NCBI RefSeq assembly: GCF_004210735.1
Contig: NZ_SDZL01000005.1
Coordinates: forward strand, 1-64,000
Reading direction: 5' to 3'
Source of the DNA: Brevundimonas sp.
GTDB lineage: Bacteria > Pseudomonadota > Alphaproteobacteria > Caulobacterales > Caulobacteraceae
DNA: 64,000 bases
Made by a program: the position numbers and the translations under genes. Under the pieces are notes generated by a model that was given only the letters and a program-made list of their open reading frames with translations, had not been told where the DNA came from and did no database searches. Below are positions 11,731 through 20,968 of the stretch, in pieces. Numbering within the stretch: the stretch's first letter is position 1; every line of letters begins with the position of its first letter.

Positions 11731-12596
11731 GGCGAACCGTCAGCCGTCTCGGGTGTGACGCCGGTCCATTCCCAGTGCCAGGGCTCGAACACATAGGGCA
11801 CGAAGCCGAAGCGCCCGGCATTGGCGACCAGCCAGCGATAAGCCGGCCCCTGCGTCTGATGCCGTCGGGCTGAGGCGTCCAGAGAATCCACGCCCATCCC
11901 GTCCAGATGCCCGACGTACAGGTCCACCGCCGTTCCGGTCCGGTGCGCCGAACAGGTCGCCCGGGCCACGCCGTCGCAGTTCCGGTCGCGCGCGCATCGG
12001 GCCGCGTCCGCCTCCGGATCGCGGAAGCCGGAAAAGATCTGCAGCAACTCCGCATCGGCCCCGATCTCGGGAACCTCGGCCCGCGCGGCGGCGACCATCC
12101 GGCGATAGGCGTGCAGCACGTCGCGCCGCAACAGGCGCGTCAGTCGGTCGGCATGCTCTTCCTCGTGAACCAGATAGCCCAGTTGCGCGATGGGCGGCGG
12201 GTCGGGGCACTCGCCCCGGATGCGCGCCAGCACGAACGGCCGCCGCTCTTGCCACAGGCCGCGGAACACCTGAAAGGTCGCCTGATCGAACAGGCCTGTT
12301 CCCGGCAGGTTATATCGCGCCTGAAACGTCGCGAGCCGCCCCGCAAACGCCGCGCTGGATGGGGCGCAACGCGTGGCCAGCTCCTGCTGGATCAGCGGCA
12401 GGTAGGTCTCCCACCCCATCTCGGTCCGATTGAACGGCGACCATTCCAGAGAATGCAGCGTCACTCCGTTCGACCCGGCCGCCGCCTCCCACTCGGGCGC
12501 GCCGACGCAGTCCTCGGCCTGGGCCGCCGCACGCGCGGCGGCGCCGGCCCACATTGTGGCCGCCATCAGTATCGCCGTAAGGAGTCGCATCGTCAT
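11727..12596 (-). CDS. Peptidase M15 / D-alanyl-D-alanine carboxypeptidase-like secreted protein
   Basis: Signal peptide; IFSGFRDPEADAARC...CSAHRTGTAVDLYVG...GRFGFVPYVFEPWHWEWTG, VanY/M15-like His motifs. Confidence 0.8.
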   Translation of the reverse strand: MTMRLLTAILMAATMWAGAAARAAAQAEDCVGAPEWEAAAGSNGVTLHSLEWSPFNRTEMGWETYLPLIQQELATRCAPSSAAFAGRLATFQARYNLPGTGLFDQATFQVFRGLWQERRPFVLARIRGECPDPPPIAQLGYLVHEEEHADRLTRLLRRDVLHAYRRMVAAARAEVPEIGADAELLQIFSGFRDPEADAARCARDRNCDGVARATCSAHRTGTAVDLYVGHLDGMGVDSLDASARRHQTQGPAYRWLVANAGRFGFVPYVFEPWHWEWTGVTPETADGSP

Positions 12597-12701
12597 TTTG
12601 CAAGGAAGCCTCACCGTCGCGCTCAGGGCAAGCTGCACGGCGAACGCGAAGATGGCATGGTGGCGTGCGGCCGACTCGCGCCGCGCTGGACGCCGCCTCG
12701 C

Positions 12702-14066
12702 ATGACCCAGGTCGCCGCCGACGCCCCTCGCCGCTCAAACGCCGTGCTGGCGGCCTTTTCCGGCCCCTGCCTGCCGCTGGCCGCGTTCGGCGTCGCCCTG
12801 CCCGTCACCCTGCCGGAATTCTATGCGACCTATGTGGGGTTAGAGCTGGGCGTGGTCGCGGCGGTGTTCATGGCGGTGCGCCTGATCGACATCGTCTTCG
12901 ACCCCTTCATCGGCTGGGGCATGGACAAGACCCGGACCCGGTTCGGGCGCTACCGGCCATGGATGGCGATCTCGACGCCGATCCTGATGCTGTCGGCCCT
13001 GATGATGTTCGTGCTGGTTCAGCCGGGCGCCGGCGCCGCCTATCTGTTCGGCTGGCTGCTGGTGCTCTACCTCGGCTTCTCGATCGGCACGCTTGGCCAA
13101 CTAGGTTGGGCCGCCGTGCTGGCGCCGCAGTACGACCAGCGCAGTCGCGTTTACGGCTGGTGGCAGGTGTTCAACATCATCGGCGTGATCCTGATCTTGA
13201 TCCTGCCGACCGTGGTGGTGAAGACGGGGGTCGGCGACTACGCCGACGGCGTGCGCATCATGGGCTGGGCAATCCTGATCGCCTTGCCCGTCACCATCGG
13301 CCTGGCGATGTTCGTCGTGCCGGAACCGGTCAACGTCGGCGCCGCACCCCACGGCGGACCCAAGGCCTATCTGGCGCTGTTCAGCATGCCGACGGTGCGC
13401 AAGCTGTTGTTCGCCGATCTGCTGCTGGGCGTCGCGCCGGGCATCACGGGTTCGCTGCTGTTCTTCTTCTTTGGTCAAATCAAGGGCTACGACCACACCC
13501 AGGCGTCGCTGTTCATGCTGTTCTATTTCGTCGCGGGACTGGTCGGCGCGCCGATCTGGGCCTGGCTGGCGACCAAGATCGGCAAGGATCGCGCCTTGGC
13601 CGTCGCCAGCCTGATCTTCGCGGTCCTGTATATCGCCGCGACGCTGGTCCCCGGCGGCAATTTCGCCCTGACGGCGGTCGTCATGTTCATCGCCGGCCTG
13701 CCCTATGCGGCGGGGTTGTTCCTGCTGCGGGCCATGATGGCCGACGCGGGCGACGAGGTGCGACTGGAGACGGGCGTGGATCGCACCGGCCTGATGTTCT
13801 CTATCCTGTCGGCGACGACCAAGATCGGTCACGTCGTGGCGCTGATCCCCTACCTGATCCTGCAAGCCGTCGGCTTCAAGGCGCTGCCGGGGACCGAGGG
13901 CAACAGCGAGATGTCGCTGCTGGTCCTGCAAATCCTGTTCATCGCCGTGCCCGGCCTGCTGCTGGCCGCCGCCGCCTGGGTGCTGAAGGGGTATCCGCTG
14001 ACCCCGAAACGTCACGACGAAATCCGCGAGGCGTTGGCCGTCCGCGACGCCCGGACCGCCGCATGA
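12702..14066 (+). CDS. MFS transporter, GPH (glycoside-pentoside-hexuronide) family-like
   Basis: DIVFDPFIGWGMDKTRTRFGRYRPWMAISTPILML, GPH signature; about 12 TM segments. Confidence 0.9.
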   Translation: MTQVAADAPRRSNAVLAAFSGPCLPLAAFGVALPVTLPEFYATYVGLELGVVAAVFMAVRLIDIVFDPFIGWGMDKTRTRFGRYRPWMAISTPILMLSALMMFVLVQPGAGAAYLFGWLLVLYLGFSIGTLGQLGWAAVLAPQYDQRSRVYGWWQVFNIIGVILILILPTVVVKTGVGDYADGVRIMGWAILIALPVTIGLAMFVVPEPVNVGAAPHGGPKAYLALFSMPTVRKLLFADLLLGVAPGITGSLLFFFFGQIKGYDHTQASLFMLFYFVAGLVGAPIWAWLATKIGKDRALAVASLIFAVLYIAATLVPGGNFALTAVVMFIAGLPYAAGLFLLRAMMADAGDEVRLETGVDRTGLMFSILSATTKIGHVVALIPYLILQAVGFKALPGTEGNSEMSLLVLQILFIAVPGLLLAAAAWVLKGYPLTPKRHDEIREALAVRDARTAA

Positions 14067-14851
14067 CCCACTCAATCGACCGCCTGAAGGACATCATGGT
14101 TCGCCTGCGCGACCCGAACGGCGGCTGCCCGTGGGACGTCGAGCAGACCTTCGCCACCATCGCCCCCTATACGATCGAAGAGGCGTACGAGGTCGCCGAC
14201 GCCATCGAGCGCGGCGACATGGGCGAGCTGAAGACCGAACTGGGCGACCTGCTGTTCCAGGTCGTCTTCCACGCCCGCATGGCCGAGGAAGCGGGCCATT
14301 TCGCCTTTGACGACGTGGCCGACGCCATGGCCGACAAACTGGTTCGTCGCCACCCTCACGTCTTCGCCGATGAGGCCGCAAAAGACACCGGCTCGGCCCA
14401 GAAGGCGCGCTGGGAGGACATCAAGGCTGCCGAGCGCAAGGCCAAGGCCCAGCACGGCGTGCTGGACGACGTACCCGTTGGCCTGCCCGCCCTGACCCGC
14501 GCGGCCAAGCTGACCAAGCGCGCGGGCCGCGTCGGCTTCGACTGGCCCTCGACCGACGAGGTGTTCGACAAGCTGGCCGAGGAGGTCGAGGAACTGCGCG
14601 TCGAAATCGCCGCCGGCGACAAGGACAAGGCGCGCGAGGAACTGGGCGACCTGCTGTTCGTCGTCGCCAACCTGGCCCGCAAGCTGGAGGTCGAACCCGA
14701 AGACGCCCTGCGCGCCGCCAACGCCAAATTCGTCCGCCGCTTCGCCTTCATCGAGGCCGAGTTGGCCAGGGACGGCCGCGCGCCGGAACAGTCCGACTTG
14801 GCCGAGATGGACGCCCTGTGGAACGCAGCCAAGACGGCGGAGCGGGCATGA
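14063..14851 (+). CDS. mazG: Nucleoside triphosphate pyrophosphohydrolase MazG
   Basis: LRDPNGGCPWDVEQTFATIAPYTIEEAYEVADAIERGDMGELKTELGDLLFQVVFHARMAEE. Confidence 0.96.
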   Translation: MTHSIDRLKDIMVRLRDPNGGCPWDVEQTFATIAPYTIEEAYEVADAIERGDMGELKTELGDLLFQVVFHARMAEEAGHFAFDDVADAMADKLVRRHPHVFADEAAKDTGSAQKARWEDIKAAERKAKAQHGVLDDVPVGLPALTRAAKLTKRAGRVGFDWPSTDEVFDKLAEEVEELRVEIAAGDKDKAREELGDLLFVVANLARKLEVEPEDALRAANAKFVRRFAFIEAELARDGRAPEQSDLAEMDALWNAAKTAERA

Positions 14852-15396
14852 GCGCCGCTCAACACGACCCCGGCGGCAAGGTCCGGCTGGCCCTGATGCC
14901 CGGCGTCAACGGCGACGCGACCTTCAGCGCCGACGGCCGCCACCGGCAACTGATGCGCCGCTGGCTGGGTCCCGTCTTCCCCGAGCGCTACATGCTGTTC
15001 ATCGGCATGAACCCGTCCACTGCCGACGCCAGCGTCAACGACCCGACCTGCGCCCGCGAATGGACGTTCGCCCGGCGCGAAGGCTTCGACGCCATGGTCA
15101 AGGCCAACGTGGGGGACTATCGCGCCACGGATCCGAAGATGCTGCTGGCGACCGGCGTCGTGGCGTCGTCACCCGACAACCTGCCGACCATCCGCAGGGC
15201 CGCCGCCGACGCCGCGCTGGTCGTGCTGTGCCACGGCAAACTGAACAAGGCTCTGGTCCCTGCCCGTCAGGCCCTGATCGCCGCCCTGCGCGAGGACGGG
15301 ATCAGGCTCTGGTGCTTCGGAACCAATGCCGACGGCAGCCCGAAACACCCGCTCTACCTGCGCTCCGATACGCCGCTGAGGCCGTTCGAGGGTTAG
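14848..15396 (+). CDS. DUF1643 domain protein
   Basis: RYMLFIGMNPSTADASVNDPTCARE...VGDYRATDPKMLL; ATGA overlap with mazG. Confidence 0.85.
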   Translation: MSAAQHDPGGKVRLALMPGVNGDATFSADGRHRQLMRRWLGPVFPERYMLFIGMNPSTADASVNDPTCAREWTFARREGFDAMVKANVGDYRATDPKMLLATGVVASSPDNLPTIRRAAADAALVVLCHGKLNKALVPARQALIAALREDGIRLWCFGTNADGSPKHPLYLRSDTPLRPFEG

Positions 15397-17021
15397 CCGT
15401 ACCGAAGCTCCTGCAGGTCGATCTCGCGGATCAGCTTGCGGGCGGTTTCGCCTTCAATCAGCCGGTCGCGGCCCAGCCGCACCAGTTCCGACCGTTCCGC
15501 GGCCAGTCCCGCCAGGCGCAGGCAGCGGTCGATCTCGTCCGTCTCTCGCGCGCGGGCCGCATCATCGCCCTCGACCGGGGTGCGGCTTTCGATGCGGTGG
15601 CGATAGATCTCCATCAGTCGCGCCGCCGTCTCGGCGTACAGGTCCGGGTTGGCCTTGCTCTCGGCCATGGCGTGCTGGGTGTCCTCGATGGCGCGAATGG
15701 CAGCCCAGGCGGCGGCGACGCGCGAGCGGTCTTCCTCAGCCAGATGATCCGGTTCCGGTGGCAGTTCGATCCCCTTCAACAGGCGCGGCAGGGCGATGGT
15801 CGCCACCACCAGCGAGACGATGATCACGCCGGCGGCCAGGAAGATCGCCAGATTCCGCGCCGGCATCGGCGTGCCGTCGCCAAGCACGAACGGCAGGGTC
15901 AGGATACCGGCCAGGGTGATGGCGCCCCGCACCCCCGCCAGAGACATCACCGCCACCAGCCGCAGGCCAACCTTGGGGGGCGCTCTATGCCCCTTTTTAC
16001 GGAACAAGGTCAGTTTCAGCGACGTCCACACCCACAGGAACCGCAGCGCCGCCAGGGCGCCCACGATGGCGAGGACGTACACCCCCAGCCACCACACTTC
16101 GCGATGCTGGGTCGTCTGGATGACCTCGGCGGCGCGCGCCATGATCGACGGCATCTGCTCGCCCAGAATGACGAAGATCAGGCCATTGGCTACGAACTGG
16201 ACCGTGTCCCACACCACGGCGCGGCGAATGCGTGTGGCCGCCAGAGCCGAGCCCTGTCGCTCGGTGAAGCTCATGGTCACGCCTGCCGCGACGGCCGCCA
16301 GAATGCCCGACGCATGGATGGCTTCCGCCGCCAGATAGGCCGCGAAGGGGATCAACAGGCTGATCAGGATCTGACCCCCGACATCCTCGCCCCAGCGACG
16401 GCTGATCCACGCCTTCGCCAGACCGATGGCCAGCGTCACCGCCACCCCCGCCGCGACACCTGCCAGCGCCAGCCAGGCGAAGGTTCCGATGGCGTTGGTG
16501 ATGGAGAAGACGCCGGTCGTCGCGGCGATCACCGCGATCCGCATGCAGGTCAGGCCCGTCGCGTCGTTCAGCAGCGACTCGCCTTCCAGAATGTGCATCA
16601 GCCGCTTGGGAATCGGCGCGCGCGAGGCGATGGCCGACACCGCGATCGGATCGGTCGGTGACAGGATGGCCGCCAGGGCGAACGCCACGGCCAGCGGCAT
16701 GGCGGGGATCATCCAGTGGATCAGGAAGCCCAGGCCCACGACGGTGAACACCACCAGACCCAGCGCCAGCTCCAGGATCACCACCCGGTCGCGGAACAGC
16801 GCCTCTTTCGGGATCCGCCATCCATCCACGAACAGCAGCGGCGGCAGGAACAGCAGGAAGAAGATATCCGGCCGCAGATCGACCGCCTCGCCCGTGATCA
16901 GCACCACGCCCGCACCCAGCGCGATCTGCACCAGCGGCAGCGCGATCCGCGTGATCCGCGCCACCCATCCCGACAGCACCACGGCCAGCAACAGGAACAG
17001 GATGGTCTCGATCAGGTGCAT
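15393..17021 (-). CDS. Na+/H+ antiporter (CPA1 family)
   Basis: LIETILFLLLAVVLSGWVARITRIALPLVQIALG...AILSPTDPIAVSAI...LEGESLLNDATGL. Confidence 0.93.
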   Translation of the reverse strand: MHLIETILFLLLAVVLSGWVARITRIALPLVQIALGAGVVLITGEAVDLRPDIFFLLFLPPLLFVDGWRIPKEALFRDRVVILELALGLVVFTVVGLGFLIHWMIPAMPLAVAFALAAILSPTDPIAVSAIASRAPIPKRLMHILEGESLLNDATGLTCMRIAVIAATTGVFSITNAIGTFAWLALAGVAAGVAVTLAIGLAKAWISRRWGEDVGGQILISLLIPFAAYLAAEAIHASGILAAVAAGVTMSFTERQGSALAATRIRRAVVWDTVQFVANGLIFVILGEQMPSIMARAAEVIQTTQHREVWWLGVYVLAIVGALAALRFLWVWTSLKLTLFRKKGHRAPPKVGLRLVAVMSLAGVRGAITLAGILTLPFVLGDGTPMPARNLAIFLAAGVIIVSLVVATIALPRLLKGIELPPEPDHLAEEDRSRVAAAWAAIRAIEDTQHAMAESKANPDLYAETAARLMEIYRHRIESRTPVEGDDAARARETDEIDRCLRLAGLAAERSELVRLGRDRLIEGETARKLIREIDLQELRYG

Positions 17022-17025
17022 GGGT

Positions 17026-18339
17026 TCAGTCGATGATGTCGGGGTACAGGCGCTCCAGCCGTCCCAGCGCCGATGGATGCAGACGCACGACCAGATAGGT
17101 CCTGCCCTCGGCGTCCGTGTCGCGGAAGGTGACGCGGCCGTTTTCATACAGCCAGGCCAGGGCCTCGCCCTGATGCGGCGCCAACGTCAGCTGCGTTTCG
17201 GGGTCATCGTCTATCAGGCTGGCGATGGTTTCGCGCAGGGCTTCGATGCCCTCGCCTGTCCAGGCCGAAACCGCGACCGCCTTGCCCTCGATTTTCAGAC
17301 GGTCGGCCTGGCCCAGAACCGCCGCGCGGACGTCGGCGTCCAGCAGATCGATCTTGTTCCAGACTTCCAGGATGCGGCGGGTCTTGCCCTCGGGTGTCGG
17401 AATCTGGTCCAGCACCGCCTCGACGTCCCTGGCCTGGGCGGCGCTGTCGGGCGATGCGATGTCGCGGACGTGCAGGATCAGATCAGCCTCGCCCACCTCT
17501 TCCAGCGTGGCGCGGAAGCTTTCGACCAGTTCGTGCGGCAGATCGGAGATGAAGCCCACGGTGTCGGCGATGATGGCCGGTCGGCCCTGCGGCAGACGGA
17601 TGGTGCGCTGGGTCGTGTCCAGGGTGGCGAACAGCAGGTCCTTGGCGAAGACCTCGGACCCGGTCAGCCGGTTGAACAGCGTCGACTTGCCCGCATTGGT
17701 GTAGCCCACCAGCGCAACCGATGGGAAAGGCACCTTCTTGCGCGCCTTGCGGTGCAGGCCGCGCGTCCGGCGCACCTCTTCCAGTTCGGCCTTAAGGCGC
17801 ACGATGCGGTCGGCGATCAGGCGCCGGTCAAGCTCGATCTGGGTCTCGCCCGGACCGCCGGTCGAGCCAGTGCCGCCGCGCTGTCGTTCCAGGTGCGTCC
17901 AGGTGCGGACCAGACGCGAGCGCTCATAGTCCAGCCGCGCTAATTCGACCTGAAGCCGGCCTTCCTTGGTTCGCGCGCGGCGTCCGAAAATCTCCAGGAT
18001 CAGGCCGGTGCGGTCGATGACCTTCACCTCCCACGCCTTCTCCAGATTGCGCTGCTGGACCGGCGACAGGTCGTCGTCGATGACCACCGCTTCGGCGTCG
18101 GCGGCGCGGACCAGAGCCGCCAGTTCGTCCACCTTGCCCGATCCGAACAGGGTCGCGGGCGTGGTCGAGCGCAGTCGCACGATCTCTTCGGCGCGCACGT
18201 CAAGGTCCAGCGCGCGGGCCAGGCCCGCCGCTTCCTCCAGTCGTTCGGTGGCCAGCCGGGGGCTGTCCGAACGACGATCAGGATGGATGACGACTGCCCG
18301 GATCAGCGGGACGGAATGGTCGATAAGTTTGCTGGTCAA
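17026..18339 (-). CDS. hflX: GTPase HflX
   Basis: VIDRTGLILEIFGRRARTKEGRLQVELARLDYERSRLVRTWTHLERQRGGTG...VALVGYTNAGKSTLFNRLTG. Confidence 0.97.
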   Translation of the reverse strand: MTSKLIDHSVPLIRAVVIHPDRRSDSPRLATERLEEAAGLARALDLDVRAEEIVRLRSTTPATLFGSGKVDELAALVRAADAEAVVIDDDLSPVQQRNLEKAWEVKVIDRTGLILEIFGRRARTKEGRLQVELARLDYERSRLVRTWTHLERQRGGTGSTGGPGETQIELDRRLIADRIVRLKAELEEVRRTRGLHRKARKKVPFPSVALVGYTNAGKSTLFNRLTGSEVFAKDLLFATLDTTQRTIRLPQGRPAIIADTVGFISDLPHELVESFRATLEEVGEADLILHVRDIASPDSAAQARDVEAVLDQIPTPEGKTRRILEVWNKIDLLDADVRAAVLGQADRLKIEGKAVAVSAWTGEGIEALRETIASLIDDDPETQLTLAPHQGEALAWLYENGRVTFRDTDAEGRTYLVVRLHPSALGRLERLYPDIID

Positions 18340-18585
18340 TCAGTCTTCTTCGGCGTCGGGCTCGTACAGTTGCACGGGCGCGGACGGCATGATGGTCGAG
18401 ATGGCGTGCTTGTACACAAGCTGCGATTGGCCATCGCGACGCAGCAGCACACAGAAGTTGTCGAACCAGGTCACGATACCCTGCAGCTTGACGCCATTGA
18501 CCAGGAAAATGGTCAGCGGGGTCTTGGTCTTGCGGACGCTGTTGAGGAAGGTGTCCTGAAGGTTCTGTCGTTTGTCTTGCGACAT
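18340..18585 (-). CDS. hfq: RNA chaperone Hfq
   Basis: [67 protein letters not shown]. Confidence 0.97.
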   Translation of the reverse strand: MSQDKRQNLQDTFLNSVRKTKTPLTIFLVNGVKLQGIVTWFDNFCVLLRRDGQSQLVYKHAISTIMPSAPVQLYEPDAEED

Positions 18586-18689
18586 GGCAGGTTGGTCCTG
18601 TTCTTGATTTTTCGCGCCGGGAGGCAGCGCGGCGGAGCGTTCGCTCTCGTCAAAGAGCTTAGACCCCGCCACCGGATCGCGGCAACGCC

Positions 18690-19553
18690 CTAAATGGCGT
18701 CGCGGCGCGCCCTTTCAAGATAAAGCGTGCGCAGACGGGTGGTGATCGAGCCTGGTTTCCCGTCGCCGATCTTGGCGCCGTCGATCGACACGGCCGGCGT
18801 CACAAAGGCGCCGGCGGCGGTGAAGAAGGCTTCCCGGGCCCGCTTCGCCTCGTCGACAGAGAACGGGCGTTCGTCCAGTTCGATGCCCTGTTCCTGGATC
18901 AGGTCCATCAGGGTCGTGCGGGTGCAACCGCGCAGGATGTTGGCCTGGGTGTCGCGGGTGCGCAGCTTGCCGTTCTCGTCGATGATCCAGGCGTTGGTGG
19001 ACGAGCCCTCGGTGATCAGACCCATGTCATCGACCATCCAGCACTCATAGGCGCCGCGTTCACGGGCCGCCTGTTTCGCCAGGACGTTGGGCAGCAGGCC
19101 GACGGTCTTGATGTCGCAACGCCCCCAGCGGATGTCGGGCTGGGTGACGACCGCCACGCCCTTCTTCGCATTGGCCTCGCCCTTGGCCGGGTCCAGCGAC
19201 TTGGCCGTGACGACGACGCTGGGCGGCGTGCCCTCGGCCGGAAACGGGTGATCGCGCCGGGCCGTGCCGCGCGTGACCTGCAGATAGACGATGCCGTTCC
19301 TTACCCGGTTGCGCCTCAGGGTCTCTTTCAGCACGCGGGTCAGCGCCTGCTTGGTCATGGGCACGGGAATGCGCAGTTCGGTCAGGCTGCGAACCAGCCG
19401 GGTCATGTGCCCGTCGTAGTCGGCCAGCTTGCCGTCAAAGACGGACCACACCTCATAAACGCCGTCGGCGAACTGAAAACCGCGATCCTCGACGTGGATC
19501 ACAGCATCAGCGTGAGGCCGATAGACGCCGTTCACATAGGCCACGCGTGACAT
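18690..19553 (-). CDS. dat: D-amino-acid transaminase (class IV aminotransferase)
   Basis: [33 protein letters not shown]...[15 protein letters not shown]. Confidence 0.9.
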   Translation of the reverse strand: MSRVAYVNGVYRPHADAVIHVEDRGFQFADGVYEVWSVFDGKLADYDGHMTRLVRSLTELRIPVPMTKQALTRVLKETLRRNRVRNGIVYLQVTRGTARRDHPFPAEGTPPSVVVTAKSLDPAKGEANAKKGVAVVTQPDIRWGRCDIKTVGLLPNVLAKQAARERGAYECWMVDDMGLITEGSSTNAWIIDENGKLRTRDTQANILRGCTRTTLMDLIQEQGIELDERPFSVDEAKRAREAFFTAAGAFVTPAVSIDGAKIGDGKPGSITTRLRTLYLERARRDAI

Positions 19554-20962
19554 CAGACCGGGGTTCCTTCTTCGTCTTCGCCGCCGCGGGCCGGGGATAC
19601 GCCCAGCGACTTCAGTTTCCGGTGCAGGGCCGACCGTTCCATGCCGATGAAGGCCGCAGTCCGCGAGATATTGCCGCCGAAGCGCATGATCTGGGCGGCC
19701 AGGTATTCCCGCTCGAACACCTCACGCGCCTCGCGCAGCGGCAGGGCGATGATCCGCTCGGCGCCCAGGGCGCTACCCGAGTTGGACGAGGCCACTTCCT
19801 GCGGCAGCATCTCGGCCGAGATCGGTTCATTGGGATCGCCCGTCGCCAGGATCAGCAGGCGTTCGACATTGTTGCGAAGCTGGCGGACGTTGCCGGGCCA
19901 TGGGTGCACCTGCAGCACGGCCACCGCATCGTCACCGATCTGGCGACGGGGGAAGCCCTGGGCCGCGCTGATGGTGTCCAGGAAGAACTCGACCAGTTCG
20001 CCGATATCCTCGCGCCGTTCGGACAGGGCCGGCACGCGGATAGGCACGACGTTCAGGCGGTGGAACAGATCCTCACGGAAATGACCTTCGGTGATTTCCT
20101 GCTTCAGATCGCGGGAGGTCGAGGTGACGACCCGCACGTCCACCTGCACGTCCTGTTCGCCGCCTACGCGGCGGAAGCGCTGTTCGACCAGAACACGCAG
20201 GATGCGGCTCTGGCTCTCGCGCGGCATGTCGCCGACCTCGTCCAGGTACAGGGTGCCGTTGTGGGCGCGCTCGAAGACGCCGATCTTGCGGGGGCGGCCG
20301 TCGCCGCCCTCCTCCCCGAACAGTTCGACGTCCAGGCGTTCGGGCGTCATACCGGCGGCCGATATGGCGACGAACTCGGCCCGGCTGCGCGGGCTGTTCT
20401 CATGGATCTGCCGCGCGACCAGTTCCTTGCCCGAGCCCGGCGGACCCGAGATCAGCACCCGGCTGTTGGCCGGCGCGACCTTGGCGATGGTGTTGCGCAG
20501 GGCCTGGGCCGCGGCGGATTTGCCGATGAATCCGGTCGGCGCCATCGTCTGGGCGCGCAGGCGTCGGTTCTCGCGCCGCAGGGTCGCCGCCTCCAGCGCG
20601 CGGTCGATGACGACCACCAGCCGGTCCGACTTGAACGGCTTCTCGATGAAGTCATAGGCGCCGCGTTTCAGGGCGCTGACCGCCGTTTCGATGTTGCCGT
20701 GGCCCGAGATCATGACGACCGGCAGGTCTGGGTCGATCTCCTTGACCACGTCCAGCAGCTCCAGCCCGTCCAGGCCGCCGCCCTGCATCCAGATATCCAG
20801 GATGGCCAGTGACGGTTTGCGCGCGCGGATGGCGGCCAGGGCCTCATCCGAGTTCGCGGCCACGCGCACGGCGTGCCCCTCGTCCTCGAGCAGGCCCGAA
20901 ACCAGTTCGCGGATATCGGCCTCGTCATCGACAACGAGAATGTCGGCTCCGGTGGATCGCAT
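19553..20962 (-). CDS. ntrX: NtrX-type response regulator (REC-AAA+-HTH)
   Basis: DILVVDDEADIRELVSGLLEDEGHAVR...LISGPPGSGKELVARQIH...GTLYLDEVGDMP...C-terminal Fis-like HTH; paired with ntrY. Confidence 0.95.
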   Translation of the reverse strand: MRSTGADILVVDDEADIRELVSGLLEDEGHAVRVAANSDEALAAIRARKPSLAILDIWMQGGGLDGLELLDVVKEIDPDLPVVMISGHGNIETAVSALKRGAYDFIEKPFKSDRLVVVIDRALEAATLRRENRRLRAQTMAPTGFIGKSAAAQALRNTIAKVAPANSRVLISGPPGSGKELVARQIHENSPRSRAEFVAISAAGMTPERLDVELFGEEGGDGRPRKIGVFERAHNGTLYLDEVGDMPRESQSRILRVLVEQRFRRVGGEQDVQVDVRVVTSTSRDLKQEITEGHFREDLFHRLNVVPIRVPALSERREDIGELVEFFLDTISAAQGFPRRQIGDDAVAVLQVHPWPGNVRQLRNNVERLLILATGDPNEPISAEMLPQEVASSNSGSALGAERIIALPLREAREVFEREYLAAQIMRFGGNISRTAAFIGMERSALHRKLKSLGVSPARGGEDEEGTPV

Positions 20963-20968
20963 ATCTCT

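Noticed and set aside
13101-14075. 324-aa minus-strand ORF antisense to the MFS gene
   Set aside because: Gln/Arg/His-rich antisense frame with no motif.
12665-14851. 728-aa plus-strand ORF overlapping MFS and mazG
   Set aside because: Only its C-terminal part (from 14063) is MazG; the Arg/Gly/Asp-rich remainder is the +1 frame of the MFS gene, a high-GC artefact.
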